A stretch of DNA of 6,548 nt, taken from assembly GCA_025357895.1 (NCBI GenBank), contig JANYLL010000107.1:1-6548 (forward strand), read 5' to 3'. The position numbers and the translations under genes are program-made. The notes beneath the pieces were generated by a model. That model did no database searches. It saw only the letters and a program-made list of their open reading frames with translations, and was not told the origin of the DNA. Positions 1 through 6,281 of the stretch are shown piece after piece. The stretch comes from Ignavibacteriota bacterium (lineage in GTDB: Bacteria > Bacteroidota > Ignavibacteria > Palsa-1295). Each line of letters starts with the position of its first letter. The first letter of the stretch is position 1.

Positions 1-1500
1 GACTCGCGAATAACAGATAGAGGACTTAATAGCATCACCTGGAAACCAGCAACCGGAACCGTAGCGTCTAATTTCATTATCTCTGATCCGGTACCGCCTA
101 TCAGCCCTTGTGTCTACGGCGCAACGACTGATAAGGCAAAACATACGATTACCATAACAAAGATCGACTCAACTCTTGGAGGATGTTTTGATTTTACTAT
201 GACCGATTGTCTAGGACATCAGAGTTTCACTACTGTATGCTTAAAGGGCTGTACGCCTTTCAACCCTCATCCGGATTCGTTACCACCTGTCTTTACGCTC
301 ATCAAAAAATCCGGTACGTATGATTCTACGCTTTTATGTGATAATAATCGCATAGATTCTTTTGAAGTATCCGACCTAAGAAAAAATGATTCGGGTATTT
401 GCTCGGTTAACATTATTCCCGGCTCTAACTCGAATATGGTGCTTAATGTGCTGCCTTTTTCACCCGGCAGTTCGATAGCGCGTTTTACAGTTAAAGTTCT
501 GGATTCCATGAACGATGGAAATATCTGTGTCCGCGCAACCGATTGCTCCAAGGCAGCGCACTATACCGACACTTGTTTCCATTATTGCACGATCAAGGAT
601 ACGCTTGCTCCGAGAATTACAATTACCAAAGATCCGAGTAGGGCAGGGTTGTGGTCTGTTGAAGTCAAGGATGATGCACCATGGGATAGACATATTGATT
701 CGGTATATATCATTACTCCCGTAAATGTTATTCCGACTTTTATAGCAGTGAAAGTAAGCGGCAGTCCTGTATATGTATTCACAATGACTGCAGTTGATAC
801 ATCCCTAATCAGTTCGTTTTGTATTGAAGCAACTGATTCAGCAAAGAATAGAAGTATCGCAGGTGCCCATTGCGGATTCCAGGGAGTAGGTAAAGATTCA
901 CTCTGTCCAAATATCGTGATCGCTCCGCCGCTTAATACAAATCCGACTTCGATCACTGTGGATGTGAATGATATACATTTTACCGATCCGCCGGCGAATA
1001 CACATAAATATGTTTGGGACACAGGTGTTGATTCGGTGTGGTTCACTAATAATACCGGAATGAACGTGCCTTCACCGATTTCCGCTAATGGTGCGATGAC
1101 GATTCCGCAATTCACAATTTCTGTCAAAGATACGAATGCAGTTGATACTATTTCATGCGTTACGATCAATGCAAGTGACAGGAAAGGAAATATATGCAGT
1201 GCAACATATTGCTACCCATATACACCGGATGTCGTAGCGCCGCTTATCACCCTTTGGTATAATCCGTTAGCATTAGATAGATCGCAGATATTCGGACTCA
1301 TCACGGATAATACTTTGGAAGACAGGGGATTATTCAGCATTTCCTTAACTCATGCAATGCCCGGAATAGATACGAATCTGAAGTTTACGCCGATCAGTTT
1401 GTCCGGCTCCAAAATTCAAAATATTGATGCAAGTAATGCGATCACCCGCGATCCGAGAAGATCGAGTGTCGGTACATTATCTGTTTTAGATAAATGGGGC
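1..1500 (+). repeat. Gene A: five tandem Ig-like/HYR-like protein modules
   Basis: Five degenerate modules of about 90-110 codons follow one another; the first is cut by the window edge. Boundaries are marked by linkers such as DSLPP (274), DTLAP (598), LCPNI (901) and DVVAP (1228). Each module holds an Asp-rich loop related to D-S-R-x-x-D-R-G-L, at 1-36, 370-408, 667-705, 967-1038 and 1303-1341. In the fourth module the loop is enlarged and contains NDIHFxDPP, then WDxG[VI]D. The alternation of hydrophobic and polar residues suggests a beta-sandwich of the Ig/fibronectin/HYR kind, but no named family is firmly recognised. The repetition is at protein level only; the DNA of the modules has diverged. 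Confidence 0.7.
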
Positions 1501-2409
1501 GGCAGTTTCCCGACTAATTCTCCGACGGCGCTGGCGCATACTTCTACAGTGGATTTTGCAATTTGGGTGCAGGATTTTGCGATGAAGCCGGGTATTCAGC
1601 CGAATCAGGGATCATCATTCTATATTCCTGTATACTTCGTAAAGAACGATTCCTTCAGGGTTCGTCGAAAGAACATAACGGATTTTGCTCTGACATTCAC
1701 GATGACCGGAGATGTAAATTCCGTCGTCTTCGATAGCGCCTCTCAGATAAAGACTGAGATGGAAAAGGCAAATTGGAATAAACCTTCTAATCAGCCAACT
1801 TGGGTTGTAAACGGAACAACTATTACGGTAACAGGCACGATGCTTCCAAGCGGTACACCACTGGCTTCGCTTCCGCTTGAGCCTTTGCCATTGACATCGC
1901 ATCAGGAAGACTCAGTTGTCTTGTTATATTTCCATGCGCTGAGCGATCAATCGACGCGACAGGTAACGATTACCATTGATTCCCTTGTACTCAATCAGGG
2001 CCGCGATAGTATTTATAAAGGCACGTCGTCCGGTACGTTTACTTCGACTGCCCGGATGCCTGCTCCATACGGAAATGTTGGCGGTGCGAATATTGTGATA
2101 ACCGGAGCATGTGCGCCCAAACTTACATCCGATAATTTACATCCAACTTCAGTTTCGCTTGATCCCAATCATCCGAATCCATTCTCTCGCCAGACTACAT
2201 TTAATTACACTGTTGCGCAGGATGGACCGGTCAAAATAGCGATCCATGATGTGCTTGGCAGAGAGATCGTTCGTATTGTAGATCAATACCAAAAGCAGGG
2301 TACGTATACCGTAACCTACGATGGCTCCTCGTTAAGCGGCGGCACGTATGTTGCCCGTTTGCAAACCGGCGGCGTAGTTGTATCGCGCAGAGTATCGGTG
2401 GAGAAATAA
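1..2409 (+). CDS. Gene A (5'-truncated): large secreted multi-module protein with T9SS C-terminal sorting domain
   Basis: The frame is open from the first base, so the true start lies upstream and the ATG at 199 is internal. The 802 visible residues align with gene B from B residue 476 onward, which suggests about 475 residues are missing. Domains by position: five tandem modules (1-273 partial, 274-597, 598-900, 901-1227, 1228-about 1500), a conserved segment with W[VI]QDFxMKxG near 1564-1593, a cohesin-like beta-sandwich (about 1609-2035) and an 85-residue sorting domain (2152-2406). Each module has an Asp-rich loop, and the first four carry a Cys pair or triplet. The protein is probably exported by Sec, then moved across the outer membrane by T9SS and anchored or released at the surface. 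No catalytic motif is visible. A structural, adhesive or binding role is inferred. The stop is TAA at 2407-2409, inside GTGGAGAAATAA, which also ends gene B. Confidence 0.9.
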   Translation, partial: DSRITDRGLNSITWKPATGTVASNFIISDPVPPISPCVYGATTDKAKHTITITKIDSTLGGCFDFTMTDCLGHQSFTTVCLKGCTPFNPHPDSLPPVFTLIKKSGTYDSTLLCDNNRIDSFEVSDLRKNDSGICSVNIIPGSNSNMVLNVLPFSPGSSIARFTVKVLDSMNDGNICVRATDCSKAAHYTDTCFHYCTIKDTLAPRITITKDPSRAGLWSVEVKDDAPWDRHIDSVYIITPVNVIPTFIAVKVSGSPVYVFTMTAVDTSLISSFCIEATDSAKNRSIAGAHCGFQGVGKDSLCPNIVIAPPLNTNPTSITVDVNDIHFTDPPANTHKYVWDTGVDSVWFTNNTGMNVPSPISANGAMTIPQFTISVKDTNAVDTISCVTINASDRKGNICSATYCYPYTPDVVAPLITLWYNPLALDRSQIFGLITDNTLEDRGLFSISLTHAMPGIDTNLKFTPISLSGSKIQNIDASNAITRDPRRSSVGTLSVLDKWGGSFPTNSPTALAHTSTVDFAIWVQDFAMKPGIQPNQGSSFYIPVYFVKNDSFRVRRKNITDFALTFTMTGDVNSVVFDSASQIKTEMEKANWNKPSNQPTWVVNGTTITVTGTMLPSGTPLASLPLEPLPLTSHQEDSVVLLYFHALSDQSTRQVTITIDSLVLNQGRDSIYKGTSSGTFTSTARMPAPYGNVGGANIVITGACAPKLTSDNLHPTSVSLDPNHPNPFSRQTTFNYTVAQDGPVKIAIHDVLGREIVRIVDQYQKQGTYTVTYDGSSLSGGTYVARLQTGGVVVSRRVSVEK
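1609..2035 (+). other. Gene A: cohesin-like beta-sandwich domain
   Basis: The segment opens with FYIPVYFVKND and continues with a D-F-[AS]-[LF]-[TS]-F-x-M-T-G-D strand, a VVFDS strand, a GTMLPSGTPL turn, a VVLLYF strand and a late VLNQGRDS strand. This order of strands matches the pattern of type I cohesin-like domains, which are common just before sorting domains in FCB-group secreted proteins. Gene B carries the same pattern. A cohesin fold is inferred from this pattern; binding to a dockerin is not implied. Relative to gene B there are extra residues around 1855-1905, in a proline- and leucine-rich loop. Confidence 0.55.
2152..2406 (+). other. Gene A: T9SS type A C-terminal sorting domain
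   Basis: This 85-residue domain closes gene A. It starts VSLDPNHPNPF, continues with a TTFNYTV strand, then IAIHDVLGREI, and ends SGGTYVARLQTGG followed by a basic/hydrophobic tail ending in VEK. These are the hallmarks of the Por-secretion/T9SS C-terminal sorting family. In known systems such domains direct passage through the outer membrane and are often cleaved on export. By hand alignment it differs from the gene B domain at 25 of 85 positions. Confidence 0.92.
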
Positions 2410-2419
2410 GTTTTTCAAG

Positions 2420-2480
2420 CTGACCGCTAACAGCTCACAGCTGACAGAAAAAAATCGTACTGTCGGCTGTGAGCCGTCAG
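2420..2480. repeat. Heptamer-repeat inverted repeat (hairpin) between genes A and B
   Basis: Four direct heptamers with consensus CTNACAG run from 2420 to 2447, for example CTAACAG at 2427 and CTCACAG at 2434. After a 12-base A-rich loop (2448-2459), three heptamers in the opposite orientation run from 2460 to 2480. The arms 2427-2447 and 2460-2480 pair over 21 positions. In the + strand transcript that gives 18 Watson-Crick pairs, one G-U pair and two A-C mismatches. The element lies after the gene A stop and 14 bases before the gene B ribosome binding site, so it sits in the 3' UTR of A and the leader of B. It could be a mobile or expandable intergenic repeat, an mRNA-stabilising stem, or a weak attenuator. 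The stem does not cover the gene B start. Confidence 0.85.
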
Positions 2481-2494
2481 GTTCTTTTAGCTGC

Positions 2495-2503
2495 AAAGGA
2501 GGG
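2495..2503 (+). promoter_or_regulatory. Strong Shine-Dalgarno-like site for gene B
   Basis: AAAGGAGGG lies 11 bases upstream of the ATG at 2515. It is a near-perfect anti-SD match at slightly long spacing, and it supports 2515 over the in-frame ATG at 2533. Genes of the FCB group often lack strong SD sites, and gene C has none, so its presence here is notable. Confidence 0.6.
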
Positions 2504-2514
2504 AAAATACGATC

Positions 2515-5500
2515 ATGCGCATCCCACGCCTTATGGTGCTGCATTGTGCAGCCGCTTTATTACTTTTAACGGTTAGCTTTCCACTCGTAAGTGTTAACTC
2601 TCCACTTTATGCCCAAACTTTTTCGACGGGCAATCAATTTATTGTCGGAGCGATTGATATCCCCTCATTAGGATGGGTAACGGTTCTTCTTCCTCCCGGA
2701 AGAATTAATCAGGATAAACAACTTTCCTTCGATGACCACAGTTATTTCTCCTGTTCAATAGGTGGTCAAATATATACGAATAATGATAGAGTTGTATTTC
2801 CACCGAATGTGCATGTTCTATTTGGAGGTATTACAACGAAGATCGCAGATACTATCCGTACTATCTGGAAAAATTTAAATCAGGTTGATATCATACAAGA
2901 TATTTATCCTGTTGCCTTTGAAAAAAGCGGACAGATCGTCTTTAAGTGGAAATTTTTGAATCATTCTGCCTCGCTTGTTCTTGCCGGATGTCAATATCTT
3001 CTTGATGTGCAGCTCACAGATCCGACGGTGAAACCTTATCCCGGTCATCCGAATTCTGATGATGGTCCATGGATACTTACGCGATGGGATTATACGGCGA
3101 ACTGGCGATTTTTCCCGAACATTAACCCCATCCCATGGTTTTACGGCGCATTCCTTTATAAACTTCCGAACGCTCCGACCTACAATCCCGGGTTAAGTGC
3201 ACAGGGATATACCGATTATGCACCGCTCGGACTTATACCCCCAGCAAAAATGACGGTAGGCGATTGGGTAAAGATGATCAATTATTCGTATGGCTCTTCC
3301 GGAATGCCGGCGGGGGCTATTGGATCTGATTGTGCAGTTCTTTTGGAATTTCCTCCGCAAAATCTTCCGTCAGGAAAAGAGGTTGAACTCGGAAGAACAT
3401 CGTATGGTACCGGTGAATTTGAAACATGTATCGGAAGTCTTTTCGGTTTAGTTTTTTATCCTCACCGTCTGAAATGGACAAAGACGGGTTTATCCGGATA
3501 CTACACTCCAAACCCTATAGATATTCAATTTTATGCCTTCGATCCGGATCAATATAACTCGGCGGGGTCGACGAGACTTACGCTAACGGTCGGAAAAAAT
3601 CTGACCATTTATGATAGTATAAATCATACTCTTCTCGGTAAAACACAAACTCTTCCCTCTTTGGGAAGTGAATACTTGGGACCCGGTCAGGTAAGTATTC
3701 CGATTTTCGAATGGTTTGCAAAAGTTGATCCGGCATATTTTTGTCAAGGTGATGTTGTGACTTCGCTGAAATTTACCGGCAGAAGTTCGTTAGATACGTT
3801 CGCATTCCGCCAGCCATCCAAATCCAATATGGAATGCGATCATGATATAATTATTGAATGTGCTGAAAATGATATTGTCCCGCCTCTCTGGAGCGTACTT
3901 CCGGATACAAATAAATTTGTCAAAGATATTCATGTTCATGATGACCGTCCAACAGATCGCGGGTTAAAAAATATTTCATGGCATCCGACCGGAAAAAAAG
4001 ATTCGTTGCATGCGTTGAATTTTATGATCTCTTATACTGCTGCGATCAAGCCATGCCCAACCGATATGGATATTCATACCGTGCATATTATCCAGATCGA
4101 TTCGACGATCGGTGCATGTTTTGATTTCACATACGAAGATTGTGTAGGTAATAAGAGTTTTGAAACAGTATGTTTTCTACCTCATCCTCTCGTTATTTAT
4201 CCTGATACGTTGAAACCCGTTTATCATCTTGATCTTCAAAGCGGAAGTTTTGACGGTTCGGAATGCAACAGCCGCCTCGATTCTTTTGACGTACGTGATG
4301 ATCGTCTGCATGATAAAGGGCTTGACAGCGTCATCGTTATTGGAACTCCAGTAAATATGAATTCTGTAATCGACTCTTTTCCAAAGCATTCGCCGCTTGT
4401 CCGTTTCACGATCTCGGTTATCGACTCGATGCAAGATGGAGCAATCTGCATTCGTGCAATTGACGGAGCCGGAAATTATCGTGATACATGCATATTTTAT
4501 TGCACCATTCACGATACGCTACCGCCCGTCGTGAGTATTACCAAAGACTTGATGCGAAGAGGAAAATGGACGGTCAACGTTTCGGATAGCAGACCCTGGG
4601 ATCGGCTTATTGATTCGATCTTTATTGTTTCACCGCAGAATATCACATTCTCTCCGACGGGAATTCCGCCATCAAGACTTCATACGTCCGCTCAGCCGGC
4701 ATATTCATTTATTGTCACAGCAATAGATACGATGCAGATAAGTTCGTTCTGTATTAAAGCGAACGATCTTATCGGAAACATGAGTAATCTTGTTTGCGCG
4801 AATCAGGGCATAGATACCGATGGACTCTGTCCGAATATTTATATCTCGCCCGATCCAACAACAAATCCGACATCGGTTATTGTCTATGTAAATGATATTC
4901 ATTTCAATGATCCCCCAGTCAATAGTGATACAAATATCTGGGATGCCGGAATTGATAAGGTGTGGTTTACCAATAACACCGGCATTATCACACCTGATAC
5001 ACTTCGCGGAAACTGTGCAAAGATACTTTCGCCTTTTACACTTTCAGTGTTTGATACTTTAAAGATCGATACACAAAGTTGTGTGATGATCAATGCGCGC
5101 GATTGCCATGGGAATATCTGTTCTTATACTTGGTGCTATCCGTATATCGGAGATACGCTTCCGCCAATTCTCAGAGCACGGTATATCGGTAAAGATAGTA
5201 TTAGCGTTCAGGTTTCCGATTCGAGAACTTATGATAGAGGTCTAAAGCGTATTCGCACACTTGCAGAACTCAATCTAAGCCCCTTTGATACGATTGCTGC
5301 GAATGCAGGTTTATGGTCAAAACAATTCGGGCTTATACGTCCGAAGCCCGGAGAATCAACAACCGGTGCAGTTTTTGCTGTTGACTATTGGGGGTCACTT
5401 GTTCCAACGTTACGGCATGAGGCATTTGTAAATTTAGCAGTCTGGATCCAGGATTTTGAAATGAAAAAAGGTGTTATGCTGCAAAACGGTTCGTCGTTTT

Positions 5501-6225
5501 ACGTACCTGTTTATTTTAGAAGAAACGATACCGTCGCTGTATCGAGTAAGGCGATCATCGATTTTAGTTTTAGTTTTGCAATGACGGGAGATATGGGCGC
5601 TGTTACTTTCGATAGTGTTAGTACGATAAACACAGAGACTGCAAAGTGGACAGTTACTTCAGTGCAAAACGGTCAAACGATTAGTATTATGGGTACGAGG
5701 CTGCCAAATGGAAAACCTCTCGTCTCTAATTTCTCGGACTCTTTGGTTTTGCTCTACTTTAGCTCAGCACCAAGCACCACGACTAAAAATGTAACGCTCA
5801 ATGTTGATTCGATCATTTTTAATAACAACCGTGATACAACCTATAACGGCTTAAGCGGATCGGCGCTGATGCCTCCCCCTTGGGGCTCGCTTACAGGATC
5901 GAATATTGTAATCATCGGTTCATGCGCTCCGATCTTGAGAAGCGATAGCGCAAGCCATCCGAATGCTGTCTCGCTGGACCCGAATCATCCAAACCCATTT
6001 TCGAATCTGACCACATTTGATTATACTGTTGCACAAGACGGTCCTGTTCGCTTGGCGATCTATGATATTCTCGGAAAAGAGATCACGCGGCTTATGGACC
6101 AAAGCCAAAAGCAAGGAGCGTATTCCCTAAAGTTCGATGCCTCTGCATTAAGTGGAGGAAGTTACATTGCAAGACTGCAAACAGGCGGTGTCGTAATTTC
6201 GAGGATGATCGTAGTGGAGAAATAA
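2515..6225 (+). CDS. Gene B: 1236-aa secreted multi-module protein with T9SS C-terminal sorting domain
   Basis: This is the only complete gene in the window. The start at 2515 is supported by an in-frame stop at 2488-2490, the SD-like site at 2495-2503 and a good signal peptide: basic MRIPR, a hydrophobic core around residues 8-27, and likely cleavage after LYA near residue 34. Residues about 39-440 form an N-terminal region of unknown family, shared with gene C. Five modules follow, starting near residues 452, 564, 667, 771 and 880. Then come a cohesin-like domain (about 992-1116) and the sorting domain (1152-1236). Expected location is the cell surface or exterior, through Sec then T9SS. 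No enzyme active site is recognised. Binding, adhesion or an envelope-structural role is inferred from architecture alone. The ORF is collinear with gene A throughout their overlap and shows no frameshift. Confidence 0.95.
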   Translation: MRIPRLMVLHCAAALLLLTVSFPLVSVNSPLYAQTFSTGNQFIVGAIDIPSLGWVTVLLPPGRINQDKQLSFDDHSYFSCSIGGQIYTNNDRVVFPPNVHVLFGGITTKIADTIRTIWKNLNQVDIIQDIYPVAFEKSGQIVFKWKFLNHSASLVLAGCQYLLDVQLTDPTVKPYPGHPNSDDGPWILTRWDYTANWRFFPNINPIPWFYGAFLYKLPNAPTYNPGLSAQGYTDYAPLGLIPPAKMTVGDWVKMINYSYGSSGMPAGAIGSDCAVLLEFPPQNLPSGKEVELGRTSYGTGEFETCIGSLFGLVFYPHRLKWTKTGLSGYYTPNPIDIQFYAFDPDQYNSAGSTRLTLTVGKNLTIYDSINHTLLGKTQTLPSLGSEYLGPGQVSIPIFEWFAKVDPAYFCQGDVVTSLKFTGRSSLDTFAFRQPSKSNMECDHDIIIECAENDIVPPLWSVLPDTNKFVKDIHVHDDRPTDRGLKNISWHPTGKKDSLHALNFMISYTAAIKPCPTDMDIHTVHIIQIDSTIGACFDFTYEDCVGNKSFETVCFLPHPLVIYPDTLKPVYHLDLQSGSFDGSECNSRLDSFDVRDDRLHDKGLDSVIVIGTPVNMNSVIDSFPKHSPLVRFTISVIDSMQDGAICIRAIDGAGNYRDTCIFYCTIHDTLPPVVSITKDLMRRGKWTVNVSDSRPWDRLIDSIFIVSPQNITFSPTGIPPSRLHTSAQPAYSFIVTAIDTMQISSFCIKANDLIGNMSNLVCANQGIDTDGLCPNIYISPDPTTNPTSVIVYVNDIHFNDPPVNSDTNIWDAGIDKVWFTNNTGIITPDTLRGNCAKILSPFTLSVFDTLKIDTQSCVMINARDCHGNICSYTWCYPYIGDTLPPILRARYIGKDSISVQVSDSRTYDRGLKRIRTLAELNLSPFDTIAANAGLWSKQFGLIRPKPGESTTGAVFAVDYWGSLVPTLRHEAFVNLAVWIQDFEMKKGVMLQNGSSFYVPVYFRRNDTVAVSSKAIIDFSFSFAMTGDMGAVTFDSVSTINTETAKWTVTSVQNGQTISIMGTRLPNGKPLVSNFSDSLVLLYFSSAPSTTTKNVTLNVDSIIFNNNRDTTYNGLSGSALMPPPWGSLTGSNIVIIGSCAPILRSDSASHPNAVSLDPNHPNPFSNLTTFDYTVAQDGPVRLAIYDILGKEITRLMDQSQKQGAYSLKFDASALSGGSYIARLQTGGVVISRMIVVEK
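2628..3840 (+). other. Gene B: unassigned N-terminal region (about 400 aa) shared with gene C
   Basis: This region precedes the repeat modules. It is rich in aromatic residues and looks like beta structure. Segments of note are VTVLLPPGR (near residue 56), DDHSYFSC, a VFKWKFLNHS strand followed by LLDVQLTDP, WDYTANWRFF, and an LPSGKEVELGRTSYGTGE turn. The last two strands and the LLD segment loosely recall beta-supersandwich carbohydrate-type domains, in which a non-polar strand is followed by an invariant D and a later pGe-x-YG turn. That resemblance is weak and I do not assign a family. Gene C repeats the opening almost motif for motif. Confidence 0.6.
3868..5430 (+). repeat. Gene B: five tandem Ig-like/HYR-like protein modules
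   Basis: Modules begin at DIVPP (near 3868), DTLKP (4204), DTLPP (4513), LCPNI (4825) and DTLPP (5152). Asp-rich loops lie at 3937-3975 (DDRPTDRGL), 4294-4332 (DDRLHDKGL), 4582-4620 (DSRPWDRLI), 4891-4962 (enlarged, NDIHF to WDAGID) and 5215-5253 (DSRTYDRGL). The first four modules also carry a Cys pattern of the form C-[FIV]-x(4-6)-D-x(2)-G-N-x-C. Each module matches the same-numbered module of gene A better than its own neighbours, so the five-module set arose before the A/B duplication. Confidence 0.75.
5488..5860 (+). other. Gene B: cohesin-like beta-sandwich domain
   Basis: FYVPVYFRRND opens the domain. An IDFSFSFAMTGD strand, VTFDS, MGTRLPNGKPL, LVLLYF and a final VDSIIFNNNRD strand follow. 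The strand order and the position just before the sorting domain match cohesin-like domains in FCB-group exoproteins. It aligns with gene A along its length, with a shorter loop before the LVLLYF strand. Confidence 0.55.
5968..6222 (+). other. Gene B: T9SS type A C-terminal sorting domain
   Basis: This 85-residue domain begins VSLDPNHPNPF, has IYDILGKEI in the middle, and ends with SGGSYIARLQTGG and a VEK terminus. It is the same sorting-domain family as in gene A. A conserved GSCAPIL segment lies just upstream. Known members mediate export by the type IX system. Confidence 0.93.
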
Positions 6226-6281
6226 ATTTGTAAAGCTGTCAGGTTTTATTGTATTTGGAATATTAAAGAAAGCAAAGAATT
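6226..6281. other. B-C intergenic gap with a single heptamer
   Basis: The first 15 bases match the sequence after gene A's stop at 11 positions. The gap then holds one CTGTCAG heptamer (6236-6242) followed by GTTTT. I see no hairpin or terminator, so B and C are probably co-transcribed. No clear Shine-Dalgarno site precedes gene C; the sequence there is A-rich. Confidence 0.6.

Noticed and set aside
582..1169. A 195-codon antisense open frame
   Set aside because: It is fully inside gene A on the other strand, with no recognisable domain and no paralogous counterpart of similar length in gene B; a shadow of the coding frame.
199..2409. ATG at 199 as the true start of gene A
   Set aside because: The frame is open to base 1 and the upstream 66 codons align with gene B's first module, so the start lies outside the window.
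2427..2490. Classical rho-independent terminator after gene A
   Set aside because: The stem is strong, but it has a long 12-base loop and only a broken U tract behind it; the heptamer structure explains it better. Weak attenuation remains possible.
2378..2569. Short + strand open frame spanning the A-B gap
   Set aside because: It overlaps the end of A and start of B in another frame and its product is low-complexity translation of the heptamer hairpin.
6223..6230. TAAATTTG as a Bacteroidetes-type -7 box (TAnnTTTG) before gene C
   Set aside because: It overlaps the gene B stop codon and no TTG lies at the expected -33 distance, so a chance match is more likely.
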